Part shown: piece after piece, positions 23,110-32,350 of the stretch
How positions within the stretch are numbered: the first letter of the stretch is position 1
Layout of the letters: every line of letters begins with the position of its first letter
NCBI RefSeq assembly: GCF_017497985.1
Contig: NZ_JAGDFV010000003.1
Location: 62,001 to 126,000, forward strand
Length of the DNA: 64,000 nt
Direction of reading: 5' to 3'
From: Meiothermus sp. CFH 77666
GTDB lineage: Bacteria > Deinococcota > Deinococci > Deinococcales > Thermaceae
The notes under the pieces: generated by a model
Seen by the model: only the letters and a program-made list of their open reading frames with translations
The model's database searches: none
What the model was told of the DNA's origin: nothing
Position numbers and translations under genes: made by a program

Positions 23110-24138
23110 ATGGTGCAAATGCTCAAAGAGCCGAAAACGTCTGTGCAGGCTGCTGTGGTACTCCGCGAGGTGTCCTGCTACTTTGGCCCGGTAAAGGCCG
23201 TGGACGGGGTGGATTTGGAAATCCTCCCCGGCGAATTTTTCTCCATGCTAGGGCCGTCGGGTTCGGGCAAGACCACCTGTCTGCGCCTGATTGGTGGGTT
23301 TGAGCAGCCTACCTCGGGGCAGATTGTGCTGTTTGGGCAGGATGCCTCCCGGCTGCCGCCCTATGCTCGCGATGTGAACACGGTCTTTCAGGACTATGCG
23401 CTCTTTCCGCACATGAACGTGCGCGACAACGTAGCATATGCGCTCATGGTGCGGGGGGTGCCCCGGCCAGAGCGCCACCGGCGGGCCGAGGAGATGCTGG
23501 AACTGGTCAAGCTGGCAGGGTTGGGGGATCGGCGGCCAGGGCAGCTTTCAGGCGGTCAGCGGCAGCGGGTGGCTCTAGCCCGCGCCCTCATCAACCGGCC
23601 CAGGCTACTGTTGCTAGACGAGCCCCTGGGTGCGCTGGACTTGAAGCTGCGCGAGGAGATGCAAATCGAGCTGAAGGCCCTGCAACGCCAGTTGGGCATT
23701 ACCTTCATCTACGTCACCCACGACCAGGGCGAGGCCCTTTCCATGTCCGACCGGGTGGCGGTGTTCAACCAAGGCCGTATAGAGCAGCTCGACACCCCCA
23801 AGCGGCTTTACGAGTACCCCCAGACCGAGTTTGTGGCCCGCTTTGTGGGCAGCGCCAATGTCCTCGAGGGCCGCCTGCTGGGGCTCGAAGGGGGCCGGTA
23901 TGCACTGCGCCCGGAGCGCATCGCCATTCAGCCGGGGAGCCAGAACGGCCCCAACTGTTTGAGCGGCACCCTGCTGGATATTCACTACCTGGGTGCCCAG
24001 ACCCGCTACGAAGTCCAGGTAGGGGAGGAGCGCCTGACGGCGGTCACGCCGTCCGAAGAACAGGGCTTGCAGATTGGCAGCGCCGTTACCTTGAGCTGGG
24101 AAAGCGGTTCGCTGCGGCCTTTGCGGGAGGCGGTGTGA
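23110..24138 (+). CDS. potA: Polyamine ABC transporter ATP-binding protein
   Basis: 342 residues if it starts at ATG 23110; a start at 23119 is equally possible, as neither has a clear ribosome site. Walker A GPSGSGKTTCLRLIGG, Q-loop VFQDYALFPHMNVRDN, signature LSGGQRQRVALARAL, Walker B LLLDEPLGALD and the switch His in YVTHDQGEAL are intact. A C-terminal TOBE domain with YALRPERIAI follows, as in PotA. It powers the PotB/PotC permease encoded next. Confidence 0.92.
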   Translation: MVQMLKEPKTSVQAAVVLREVSCYFGPVKAVDGVDLEILPGEFFSMLGPSGSGKTTCLRLIGGFEQPTSGQIVLFGQDASRLPPYARDVNTVFQDYALFPHMNVRDNVAYALMVRGVPRPERHRRAEEMLELVKLAGLGDRRPGQLSGGQRQRVALARALINRPRLLLLDEPLGALDLKLREEMQIELKALQRQLGITFIYVTHDQGEALSMSDRVAVFNQGRIEQLDTPKRLYEYPQTEFVARFVGSANVLEGRLLGLEGGRYALRPERIAIQPGSQNGPNCLSGTLLDIHYLGAQTRYEVQVGEERLTAVTPSEEQGLQIGSAVTLSWESGSLRPLREAV

Positions 24139-24181
24139 GCAGCGCCATGCGGTTGTCCACCTGGGCGAGCGGGAGGGGCGC

Positions 24182-25096
24182 ATGACCCTGCGCCGCCGCC
24201 TTTCCGACGTGCTGTATGTGCGTCCGTTGCTGCTGTTGTCGTTGTTGCTGATACCACCCCTGCTCTGGCTGGGCATCATCTATCTGGGGTCGCTCTTCAA
24301 CCTGATGCTCTACAGCTTCTACTCCCTCAACGACTTTACCGGCCAGGTGGAGTATCGCTTTTCGCTCTCGGCTTTTCAGCAGCTCTTTAGCTCTTCGGCC
24401 AACGTGGATATCGTGGTGCGTACTACCCTGATGGCCCTGGTGGTCACGCTGGCCTGCATCGCCATTGGCTTCCCGATTGCCTATTACATAGCCTTCTATA
24501 CCAAAGGCCATGCCAGAACCTTCTGGTATCTGATGGTGCTGTTGCCGCTGTGGTCCAGCTACCTGGTCAAGGTCTATGCCTGGCGCTTAATTTTGGCGGG
24601 CGAAGGGGTGGTGAGCTGGTTTTTCAATCTGCTGGGGTTGGGCTGGCTTTTGCAAGGCATCCTGAGTGTACCGGTGGTTGGTGGCCCCAGCCTCTCCAAC
24701 AGCTACCTGGGTATGTTTCTGGTTTTTACCTATATCTGGCTTCCCTACATGATTTTGCCGATTATCGCGGCCCTCGAGCGCGTCCCCAAATCGCTCATCC
24801 AAGCCTCGTCCGACCTGGGCGCCAGGCCAGGCCAGACTTTTCGCAAGGTGATCTGGCCCCTGGCAATCCCCGGTGTAGCAGCAGGTTCCATTTTTACCTT
24901 CTCGCTCACACTGGGCGACTACATCATCCCCCAGGTGGTGGGCCAGCCCGGTTTTTTCATTGGGCAGATGGTCTATGTGCAGCAGGGCACCGCAGGCAAC
25001 CTGCCCCTGGCCGCGGCTTTCTCGGTAGTGCCGGTGGTGATTATTGCCATTTACCTGCTCATTGTGCGGCGATTGGGGGCGTTCAATGCGTTGTGA
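24182..25096 (+). CDS. potB: Polyamine ABC transporter permease PotB
   Basis: 304 residues with six predicted membrane segments. The EAA-type cytoplasmic loop that docks on PotA is ASSDLGARPGQTFRKVIWPL near residue 205. ATG 24182 follows GGGAGGGGC. The order ATPase, PotB-type and PotC-type permease is canonical. Confidence 0.9.
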   Translation: MTLRRRLSDVLYVRPLLLLSLLLIPPLLWLGIIYLGSLFNLMLYSFYSLNDFTGQVEYRFSLSAFQQLFSSSANVDIVVRTTLMALVVTLACIAIGFPIAYYIAFYTKGHARTFWYLMVLLPLWSSYLVKVYAWRLILAGEGVVSWFFNLLGLGWLLQGILSVPVVGGPSLSNSYLGMFLVFTYIWLPYMILPIIAALERVPKSLIQASSDLGARPGQTFRKVIWPLAIPGVAAGSIFTFSLTLGDYIIPQVVGQPGFFIGQMVYVQQGTAGNLPLAAAFSVVPVVIIAIYLLIVRRLGAFNAL

Positions 25097-25197
25097 AGGT
25101 TTGAAGTTAAAGGCCTTTGGTCAGAGTGCGCGGGCTGTCTACACAGCGGGCTGGATTACCGGGCTCAAACCCATGGACGTGTGGTGGAGGGGAGCCA

Positions 25198-26007
25198 ATG
25201 CCGGGTAAGCCTTCACTGGGCCTGCGTATCGCGTTCTACCTGGGAATGCTCTTCCTGCATTTTCCCATCGCTATCATCGTTCTGTACGCCCTGACCACCG
25301 AAGACCGCACCTACCAGTTTCCGCCCCCCGGCCTGACCCTGCGCTGGTTTGGCGAAGCCTTCCAGCGACAGGATATGTGGGCGGCGCTCTGGCTATCGCT
25401 GCAGGTAGCGGCTATGGCCACCGGGATTGCCCTGGTGCTGGGAACGATGGTGGCTGCAGCCATGTACCGCTTCCAGTTTTTGGGGAAGGACTTCATCACC
25501 GTGCTGCTCATCCTGCCCATTGCCCTGCCCGGCATCCTGACCGGCATTGCCTTGCTCACCACCTTCAAGCGGCTGGCCCTGGAACCGAGCTTCTGGACGA
25601 TAGTCATTGGCCATGCCACCTTCTGCATCGTGACGGTGTACAACAACGTGGTCGCACGGCTCCGACGCACGGGCTATTCCCAGATTGAAGCCTCCATGGA
25701 TCTGGGCGCGGACTGGTTTGCCACCTGGCGCTTTGTGGTGTTGCCCAGCATTGCCACAGCTTTGCTGGCGGGCGGGATGCTTTCATTTGCCCTGTCCTTT
25801 GACGAGGTGATCGTGACCACCTTTACCGCCGCCGACCAGAAGACCCTGCCCATCTGGTTTTTGAATGAGCTGTTTCGGCCCCGCGAGCGCCCCATTACCA
25901 ATGTGGTGGCGGTGTTCGTTATGCTCATCACCTTTTTGCCGATTGTGCTGGCCCAGTGGCTGACCCGTGATACCGACGACCTGCACGGGGGAGGCAAAAC
26001 CGGCTGA
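25198..26007 (+). CDS. potC: Polyamine ABC transporter permease PotC
   Basis: 269 residues from ATG 25198 with GGAGGGGAGCC upstream. Six membrane segments and the EAA loop [20 protein letters not shown] are visible, followed by the PotC-type [17 protein letters not shown]. It completes the transporter; the dehydrogenase gene 92 bases downstream may share the transcript. Confidence 0.9.
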   Translation: MPGKPSLGLRIAFYLGMLFLHFPIAIIVLYALTTEDRTYQFPPPGLTLRWFGEAFQRQDMWAALWLSLQVAAMATGIALVLGTMVAAAMYRFQFLGKDFITVLLILPIALPGILTGIALLTTFKRLALEPSFWTIVIGHATFCIVTVYNNVVARLRRTGYSQIEASMDLGADWFATWRFVVLPSIATALLAGGMLSFALSFDEVIVTTFTAADQKTLPIWFLNELFRPRERPITNVVAVFVMLITFLPIVLAQWLTRDTDDLHGGGKTG

Positions 26008-26099
26008 AGGCTGGCTGGGGGCTAGATCAACCGAGTTGAGAGCAACCAACTTAGCGACAAAGCACACGTGTGACCAAAATGGAAGAAAGGAAAGTGATT

Positions 26100-27545
26100 A
26101 TGGCAACCAAAACACTGATTGGACAGACCAAGATGCTGATTGATGGGCAGTTTGTGGCCGGGGAGAGCACCCCTCTGGACATCCTCAACCCGGCCACGGG
26201 CGAGGTACTCCTGAAGCTCCCCGAGGCTTCGGTGGAACAGGTTAAGCAAGCCGTGAATGCGGCTGAAAAAGCCTTTGATGCGTGGTCGCAAACCACGCCG
26301 AAAGACCGTTCGCTGATGCTTTTGAAACTGGCCGACAAGATTGACGAGCACGCCGAGGAGTTTGCCCGACTGGAGTCGCTCAACTGCGGCAAGCCTTACA
26401 CGGCAGCGCTAAACGACGAAATCCCGGCTATTTCGGACTGCTACCGTTTCTTTGCGGGGGCGGCCCGTTCCATGACCGGCGCGCTGGCGGGTGAGTATCT
26501 GGCCGGTCATACCAGCATGATTCGGCGGGATCCTATTGGCGTGGTAGCGAGCATTGCGCCCTGGAACTACCCCCTGATGATGGCGGCCTGGAAGCTGGCC
26601 CCGGCGCTGGCTGCAGGCAACACGGTGGTACTCAAGCCCAGTGAGCAGACGCCCCTGACCACCCTCAAGCTGGCCGAACTGCTGGCGGAGATTTTCCCGC
26701 CGGGGGTGGTGAATGTGGTGACCGGGGTGGGCGAGACGGTGGGCTCTACGCTGATTCACCAGCCGGGGGTGCGGATGATTTCCCTGACCGGCGATGTGGC
26801 CACCGGGAAGCGGGTGCTCGAGGCCGCTTCGCAAAGCCTGAAGCGCACCCACCTCGAGCTCGGCGGCAAGGCCCCGGTCATCGTGATGGACGACGCCGAC
26901 CTCGAGGCCGCCGTGCAGGGCATCAAAATTTTTGGCTACTACAACGCCGGGCAGGACTGCACCGCAGCCTGCCGGGTGTATGCGGGCAAGAAAATCTACG
27001 ACAAGTTTGTGGCCGAGCTATCGGACGCGGTCAAGTCCATCAAGGTGGGGGCGCAAAACGAGGAAGGGGTGGAGATGGGGCCCCTGATTACCGAGCGGCA
27101 GCGGGCCCGGGTGGCCAGCTTTGTCGAGCGAGCCCGCATGCAGAAGCACATCGAGGTAACGGTGGGGGGCCACCCCATGGAGGGTAAGGGCTTCTTCTAC
27201 GAGCCCACTGTGGTGGCGGGTGCCCTGCAATCCGACGAAATCGTGCGGCGGGAGGTGTTTGGGCCGGTGGTGAGCGTAACCCGCTTTAGCGATGTGGAAG
27301 AGGCCATCGCCTGGGCCAACGACTCCGACTACGGCCTGGCCAGCTCGGTCTGGACGCAGGATGTGGGCAAGGCCATGCGGATTGCCAGCCGCTTGCAGTA
27401 CGGCTGTACCTGGATCAACACTCACTTCATGCTGGTCAACGAGATGCCCCACGGGGGGGTCAAGCAGTCCGGCTACGGCAAGGACATGAGTATGTACGCG
27501 CTCGAGGACTATACCGTGGCGCGGCACATCATGGTTAAGCACTAG
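26100..27545 (+). CDS. Aldehyde dehydrogenase, probable gamma-aminobutyraldehyde dehydrogenase
   Basis: 481 residues from ATG 26100 (AAGGAAAGTGATT upstream). Motifs: [29 protein letters not shown], catalytic Glu in [16 protein letters not shown], catalytic Cys in [14 protein letters not shown]. The GQDCTA active-site variant and the C-terminal [20 protein letters not shown] are typical of aminobutyraldehyde/betaine-aldehyde-type enzymes (PatD). Located immediately behind potD-A-B-C, it would oxidise 4-aminobutanal from putrescine to GABA. Substrate is inferred from motif and context. Confidence 0.85.
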   Translation: MATKTLIGQTKMLIDGQFVAGESTPLDILNPATGEVLLKLPEASVEQVKQAVNAAEKAFDAWSQTTPKDRSLMLLKLADKIDEHAEEFARLESLNCGKPYTAALNDEIPAISDCYRFFAGAARSMTGALAGEYLAGHTSMIRRDPIGVVASIAPWNYPLMMAAWKLAPALAAGNTVVLKPSEQTPLTTLKLAELLAEIFPPGVVNVVTGVGETVGSTLIHQPGVRMISLTGDVATGKRVLEAASQSLKRTHLELGGKAPVIVMDDADLEAAVQGIKIFGYYNAGQDCTAACRVYAGKKIYDKFVAELSDAVKSIKVGAQNEEGVEMGPLITERQRARVASFVERARMQKHIEVTVGGHPMEGKGFFYEPTVVAGALQSDEIVRREVFGPVVSVTRFSDVEEAIAWANDSDYGLASSVWTQDVGKAMRIASRLQYGCTWINTHFMLVNEMPHGGVKQSGYGKDMSMYALEDYTVARHIMVKH

Positions 27546-27897
27546 AGGGCTAAAAGCCCAACACCGAAGGCTTAAAGCGAAATTCACACGGGTATTCGCA
27601 TACCAAATTGGGTTGGGTTTGTGGCCTAACGGTGACGAACCAACCCGGCTTACAGCGCCCTTCACAGACGTAGCCGCCCGCGAAAACGAGAATGCGTCTG
27701 GGCCGGGGCGCAGGTTACGCACCCCAGCGTGGGCCGGATCCGGCCCACGGGTGCTTGGGTTTTGAGTTTCCAGGCGGCCACTGTTCTGTCCGGGACAAAG
27801 GATTCTCAGTTCCGGATGGCTCGATTTTTTTGTAGAGCGCTCTATCTGCTTAACGGAAGGGCTTTTGGGGGATGGAATATCATTCTTTCTAGAAATC
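27546..27897. other. Intergenic region with heptamers and element B copy 1
   Basis: A heptamer array (27548-27582: GGCTAAA, AGCCCAA, CACCGAA, GGCTTAA, AGCGAAA) is followed by the 193-bp repeat B (27652-27844) and then by the lacI promoter region. No gene is visible. Confidence 0.6.
27652..27844. repeat. Interspersed repeat B, copy 1 (193 bp)
   Basis: Same length and nearly the same sequence as 46324-46516. It contains the perfect 20-base palindrome GTGGGCCGGATCCGGCCCAC within a larger GCACCC/GGGTGC stem, and ends at AGAGCGCTCTA. Ends are related (TACAGCGC at the left; TAGAGCGC read in reverse at the right). Confidence 0.7.
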
Positions 27898-27926
27898 TTG
27901 ACAGCGCTTTCAAAATTTGCTTTACT
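27898..27926 (+). promoter_or_regulatory. Promoter and operator of the LacI-family gene
   Basis: TTGACA (27898-27903), 17-base spacer, TTTACT (27921-27926). Overlapping the -35 is TGACAGCGCTTTCA (27899-27912), a one-mismatch palindrome of the LacI/CcpA type, matching the perfect site at 29029. Autoregulation is implied. Confidence 0.7.
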
Positions 27927-27955
27927 TTAGCTAACGCTGCAGTTTTGGAGGCAAC

Positions 27956-28984
27956 TTGAAAGAAGCTGTGACCCTTAGCGATGTTGCCCGTGAGGCGGGG
28001 GTTTCGCCTAGCACGGTATCGCGGGTGATTAATGGAACCGCGCGGGTCAAGCCAAAGAAGCGCGAAGCTGTGCTGAAAGCAATTGAACGCCTACAATACC
28101 ACCCCAATATCCTTGCCAGGGGGTTGGCCCAGGGGCGCTCACTAACCATTGGGGTGGTTACGCAAGAGATCAGCAGCCCTTACTACGGAGAGATGCTCAA
28201 GGGGGTGGAGCAAGCCCTGGAAAAAACCCGTTACCACCCCATTTTTGCCAGTGGGCACTGGCGAGCCGATCAGGAGGAGGCCGCCCTCAAAGTGTTGGTT
28301 GGCCGGCAGGTGGATGCCTTGATTGTAATGGATGGCAGCGTACCGGAAGAGTTGCTTCTGGAGCTGGTCAAGAGCATGCCGGTGGTTGTGGTTGGGCGCA
28401 GGATTGACGGCCTACCATGCTTAGGTATTGATAATTTCCAAGGGGCTTTTGAGGGTGTTCAACATCTAATTGAGCTGGGACACCGCCGTATTGCACACAT
28501 TGCCGGCCCGCAATCACACCCAGACGCAATAGAACGCTTGAATGGCTATCGAGAGGCCCTGCTACAAGCGGGTATTTCCTTTGACCCGAGCCTGGTAGTG
28601 GAGGGCGATTACCTCGAGCCTTCCGGTCTGCTGGCCGTGGAGTCCTTGCTGGCTAGAGGTTCTTTATTTACAGCTATTTTTGCCGCTAACGATCAGATGG
28701 CCTACGGGGCCAATGTGGCCCTTTACCGTCGGGGCGTTCGAGTTCCGCACGATGTTTCACTGGTGGGTTTTGATGACCTGCCTAGCTCCAGCTACTTTAC
28801 TCCACCCCTCACAACTGTGCGCCAGCCCGGCCTGGAGATGGGTTGGGAAGCGGCGCGGCTGGTGCTGGCTTTGCTCGAGGGAAATTCTTACACACCCAAG
28901 GCCCTCACAACCCGCCTGATAGTACGGGAGTCCACTGCACTCTTACGTTCTCCGGGGGTGCGTATACCGCACCATTCGCTATAA
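27956..28984 (+). CDS. LacI family transcriptional regulator
   Basis: 342 residues from TTG 27956, 4 bases after TTGGAGG. The HTH is VTLSDVAREAGVSPSTVSRV followed by the hinge helix IERLQYHPNILARGLAQG, then a periplasmic-binding-like effector domain with the dimer-interface ending PLTTVRQPGLEMG. It precedes the oligosaccharide ABC/xylanase operon, and palindromes fitting its family lie upstream of both. It probably represses xylan oligosaccharide use; the effector is likely a xylo-oligosaccharide or related sugar (inference). Confidence 0.9.
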   Translation: MKEAVTLSDVAREAGVSPSTVSRVINGTARVKPKKREAVLKAIERLQYHPNILARGLAQGRSLTIGVVTQEISSPYYGEMLKGVEQALEKTRYHPIFASGHWRADQEEAALKVLVGRQVDALIVMDGSVPEELLLELVKSMPVVVVGRRIDGLPCLGIDNFQGAFEGVQHLIELGHRRIAHIAGPQSHPDAIERLNGYREALLQAGISFDPSLVVEGDYLEPSGLLAVESLLARGSLFTAIFAANDQMAYGANVALYRRGVRVPHDVSLVGFDDLPSSSYFTPPLTTVRQPGLEMGWEAARLVLALLEGNSYTPKALTTRLIVRESTALLRSPGVRIPHHSL

Positions 28985-29028
28985 AAGGGCTGTTCTGGGA
29001 AGGAGGTATAAAAGAGGCAACAAAATAA

Positions 29029-29042
29029 TGAAAGCGCTTTCA
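29029..29042. promoter_or_regulatory. LacI-type operator upstream of the oligosaccharide operon
   Basis: Perfect palindrome TGAAAGCGCTTTCA, 54 bases before the binding-protein start. It fits the cre/LacI operator pattern with the central CG and matches 13 of 14 bases of the site at 27899. Confidence 0.7.
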
Positions 29043-29096
29043 AAAAAGTTTGAAGCACCCTTGGGGCGGGAAGCCCTATACCCGATGGAGGAACTC

Positions 29097-30329
29097 ATGA
29101 AGCGAACCCTAATCCTTTTGGCGTTGCTAGTGGTTGCGGGGCTGAGCCTCGCCCAGAAAACTACTCTTACGGTAGCGGTTTTTCCCAATTTGGATGACTC
29201 GCTAAAGTCTCAGATTCCCCTTTTCAACAAAAAGTATCCCAATGTCGAGGTTAAGCTCGTCATCCAGCAGTATGCCGATCACCACAACGCCCTCACCACC
29301 GCACTGGCAACCGGGCAGGGCCTGCCCGATGTAGCGGCAATCGAAATCGGGTTTGTGGGTCGTTTTGCTGAGGGGCAAGGCTTTGAGGATTTGAATAAAG
29401 CTCCTTACAATGCCGGACAGTTCAAACGCCTCTTCACCCCGTATACCATTGCCCAGGCTACGGCCGCAGACGGACGTTTTATCGGTATGCCGGTGGATAT
29501 TGGTCCTGGTACATTTTTCTATCGCAATGATGTGCTGCAAAAGGCAGGGGTAGACCCCAAAAACATGATGACCTGGCCCGGTTATATTGCCGCAGGCCGC
29601 AAAATCAAGTCCACCACGGGAGCCTTTCTAATTGCCGATGCGGCTGATGTGGCCTGGATCAATATCTTCGCGACCACTCCTGCCAACACCAGCCCTTACT
29701 TTGATGAACAAGGTAAGGTAATTGTAGACAGCCCGCGTTTTGTTCGAGCCTTTGAGCTGGCCAAGAACATTCGAGCCGCCGGACTCGACGCACGTATTGG
29801 CGCCTGGACCAACGAATGGTACGATGCCTTCAAAAAAGGCACGGTTGCTACGCAGTTTTCTGGAGCCTGGTTGCAGGGCCATTTGCAAAACTGGATGGCC
29901 CCTGAAACCAAAGGGCTATGGCGGGTACAGCAGCTTCCGGAGGGAATGTACGCATCTTGGGGGGGTAGCTTTTACGGAATTCCCACGGCCTCTAAAAACA
30001 AAGCTCTGGCCTGGGAGTTCATTAAGTTTGTAACGACCAGCGAAGAGGCGCAGATTGCCGGCTTCAAGGCCATCGGCGCTTTCCCCGCCTTGCTCTCGGC
30101 TCAGAATGATGCCTCGTTTAACCAACCGGTTGAGTTCTTGGGCGGTCAGCAGGCTCGCCTGCTCTGGCGCGATGCGGCCCGTCGGGTTAAGCCCCTCAGG
30201 GCCAACAAGTATGACCGGGTAGCCTACGAAATTTTGGGGACGGCGCTTTCGCAGGTTCTTGACGAAGGCAAAGACATCCCGGCGGCACTGGCCGAGGCCA
30301 AGCGGCTCATTGAACGTCGGATGCGCTAG
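29097..30329 (+). CDS. Carbohydrate ABC transporter substrate-binding protein (family 1)
   Basis: 410 residues from ATG 29097 with ATGGAGGAACTC upstream; an earlier ATG at 29030 overlaps the operator and lacks a ribosome site. The Sec signal peptide MKRTLILLALLVVAGLSLAQ is followed by a MalE-like fold with LTVAVFPNLDDSLKSQIPLF and DVAAIEIGFVGRF. It is the receptor of the importer formed with the next two permeases; no ATPase gene is present, so a shared MsiK/UgpC-type ATPase elsewhere must serve it. Context suggests xylo-oligosaccharides. Confidence 0.88.
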   Translation: MKRTLILLALLVVAGLSLAQKTTLTVAVFPNLDDSLKSQIPLFNKKYPNVEVKLVIQQYADHHNALTTALATGQGLPDVAAIEIGFVGRFAEGQGFEDLNKAPYNAGQFKRLFTPYTIAQATAADGRFIGMPVDIGPGTFFYRNDVLQKAGVDPKNMMTWPGYIAAGRKIKSTTGAFLIADAADVAWINIFATTPANTSPYFDEQGKVIVDSPRFVRAFELAKNIRAAGLDARIGAWTNEWYDAFKKGTVATQFSGAWLQGHLQNWMAPETKGLWRVQQLPEGMYASWGGSFYGIPTASKNKALAWEFIKFVTTSEEAQIAGFKAIGAFPALLSAQNDASFNQPVEFLGGQQARLLWRDAARRVKPLRANKYDRVAYEILGTALSQVLDEGKDIPAALAEAKRLIERRMR

Positions 30330-30337
30330 CCAAGTCT

Positions 30338-30368
30338 GGGGAGAAGGCTCTATGCCTTCTCCCCCTTT
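30338..30368 (+). terminator. Hairpin between binding-protein and permease genes
   Basis: Eleven-base-pair perfect stem GGGGAGAAGGC/GCCTTCTCCCC with a 5-base loop, then CTTTCT. It probably attenuates transcription and stabilises the upstream binding-protein mRNA. Confidence 0.7.
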
Positions 30369-30433
30369 CTGTGGCCTGCTTGAAAGGGGTCTAAAAAATT
30401 AACTTGAATAAAGGCCACCAGAAAGGAGTAGCT

Positions 30434-31414
30434 GTGCGAAAGACCGTCAGCCGACTTGAGATTAGGGGGAGCCCCGGCGTAGGGATGCGCTGGAGCAATT
30501 TCCAACGGCGCTACGCACCGTACATCTTCATTAGCCCTTTCTTTATCCTGTTTCTGGTATTTGGACTTTATCCCAGCCTGTTCTCGCTGTATATGTCTTT
30601 CCAGGCCTGGACGCCCAGCGATGGATGGGGTCGCTGGAAGTTTGTGGGCCTCGAGAATTACACCTTTACCTTTACAGACCCCATGTTCTGGCGCTCGCTG
30701 TGGAACACGGTCTGGTTGGGGGTGTTCTCCGGAGTGCCCCAGCACCTGATTGCCATCCCATTAGCCTTCGTAATTCACATGGTCTTGAGCCGATTCAAGA
30801 CCTTCGTAACGGCCGTCTATTTTTTGCCTTACATCACCTCCTCGGTGGCGATTGCTCTGATCTTCAACACCCTATTCGCCACCCACAATGGGGTAATCAA
30901 TCTGGTCATCGCTCACCTCAACACCTGGCCTTTGCTGGGTGCACTTTTACCCGACCAGAATATCAACTGGTTTACCAGCGCCAACATCAAGTATGCCCTG
31001 GCCTTGGTGGTGGTCTGGCAGTTTACCGGCTGGAACACCCTGCTCTACCTCTCGGCTATCCAGGCCATCCCTAAAGACCTGTACGAGGCCGCAGCGGTGG
31101 ATGGGGCCAGCCGGTGGCAGCAGTTTCGTTACATCACCCTACCTCTACTGCGCCCCATGATGTTCTTCGCGGTAAGCCTCACCATCATCGGCAATATGCA
31201 GCTTTTTGAGCAGCCTTTTGTGCTTCTGAATGGAGGCGCCAGCACCGCTACCCCTGGAGGGCAGACCGTAACCATGTACATGTACCGCACAGCCTTTGAG
31301 TGGCTCGAGATGGGTACGGCGGCCTCAATTGCCTGGATACTTTTTATCTTGATTGGCGTCCTAACTTACTTGAACAATTTGATTTTTGGGCGGGGAGCTA
31401 GGGGGGTTGATTGA
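30434..31414 (+). CDS. Sugar ABC transporter permease (MalF-type)
   Basis: 326 residues from GTG 30434 with AAAGGAGTAGCT before it. Six membrane segments are visible; the N-terminal YAPYIFISPFFILFLVFGLY is typical of this family, and the EAA loop is YEAAAVDGASRWQQFRYITL. It ends 1 base before the next permease, indicating a single operon. Confidence 0.9.
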   Translation: MRKTVSRLEIRGSPGVGMRWSNFQRRYAPYIFISPFFILFLVFGLYPSLFSLYMSFQAWTPSDGWGRWKFVGLENYTFTFTDPMFWRSLWNTVWLGVFSGVPQHLIAIPLAFVIHMVLSRFKTFVTAVYFLPYITSSVAIALIFNTLFATHNGVINLVIAHLNTWPLLGALLPDQNINWFTSANIKYALALVVVWQFTGWNTLLYLSAIQAIPKDLYEAAAVDGASRWQQFRYITLPLLRPMMFFAVSLTIIGNMQLFEQPFVLLNGGASTATPGGQTVTMYMYRTAFEWLEMGTAASIAWILFILIGVLTYLNNLIFGRGARGVD

Positions 31415-31415
31415 T

Positions 31416-32264
31416 ATGGTTAAGCCTAAAAAAACCTCCGCAAGTAGCCTTTTATTGCGAATGGGGGGCTATGCGCTCTTGATTTTTGGGGGTCTGCTGA
31501 CCATTGCACCCTTCTACTTCATGTTTGTTTTTGCTACCCACCAACGCTCGGAGATTTTCGGCTTCCCACCCCCCATATGGTTTGGGGAACATTTCTGGAG
31601 CAATTACCAGATTTTGCTTCAGAAGATCCCTTTCTGGCGGGCCTACTGGAACACCTTTTACCTGGCCTTCATGATCACCATCACCACCCTGTTTTTTTGC
31701 AGTTTGGCCGGTTTTGGCTTTGCCATGTATAACTTCCGCTGGCGAGAACAGCTTTTTGGGGTGGTGCTGGCTACCTTGCTGATACCGGCCATCCTTAACC
31801 TGATTCCCTTTTATCTACTCATCTACCAAATCGGCTGGATCAACACGCCCAAAGCGCTCTGGGTTCCGGCCATGGCTGGGGCAGTTGGCATCTTCATGAT
31901 GCGGCAGTACATCGTCTCGGCCATCCCCAAGGAGCTGGTAGACGCCGCCCGGATAGATGGGTGCAGCGAGTTCCAGATTTACTGGCGCATCGTGCTGCCC
32001 CTGATCCGGCCCGCCCTGGGCACGCTGGGCTTGGTTACTTTCATTGGTGCCTGGAACAAGTTCGCCGATGTGAACGTGATTATGCGCACCCAGGAAACCA
32101 AAACCTTGCCGGTGGTGTTGCGTACCCTGCAAGGCGCTACCGATGTGGAGTGGGGAGCCATTATGGCCGGCACCGCTCTCCTGGTGGCTCCGCTGCTCCT
32201 GGTCTTTGCCCTGGCTGCGCGACAGCTCATGGAGGGGCTGACCTCGGGGGCGGTCAAGAACTGA
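31416..32264 (+). CDS. Sugar ABC transporter permease (MalG-type)
   Basis: 282 residues from ATG 31416. Six membrane segments, the MalG-like start LLIFGGLLTIAPFYFMFVFA, and the EAA loop VDAARIDGCSEFQIYWRIVL are present. Partner of the preceding permease. The xylanase gene starts 86 bases later. Confidence 0.9.
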   Translation: MVKPKKTSASSLLLRMGGYALLIFGGLLTIAPFYFMFVFATHQRSEIFGFPPPIWFGEHFWSNYQILLQKIPFWRAYWNTFYLAFMITITTLFFCSLAGFGFAMYNFRWREQLFGVVLATLLIPAILNLIPFYLLIYQIGWINTPKALWVPAMAGAVGIFMMRQYIVSAIPKELVDAARIDGCSEFQIYWRIVLPLIRPALGTLGLVTFIGAWNKFADVNVIMRTQETKTLPVVLRTLQGATDVEWGAIMAGTALLVAPLLLVFALAARQLMEGLTSGAVKN

Positions 32265-32350
32265 ACCGGCTTGTTCTGCTCCAAAATACCTGGTTTTCTG
32301 CGGAAGGAAGCCCGAGGTTCCCCAAACCATCTATTTTCCAAGGAGGGTTA

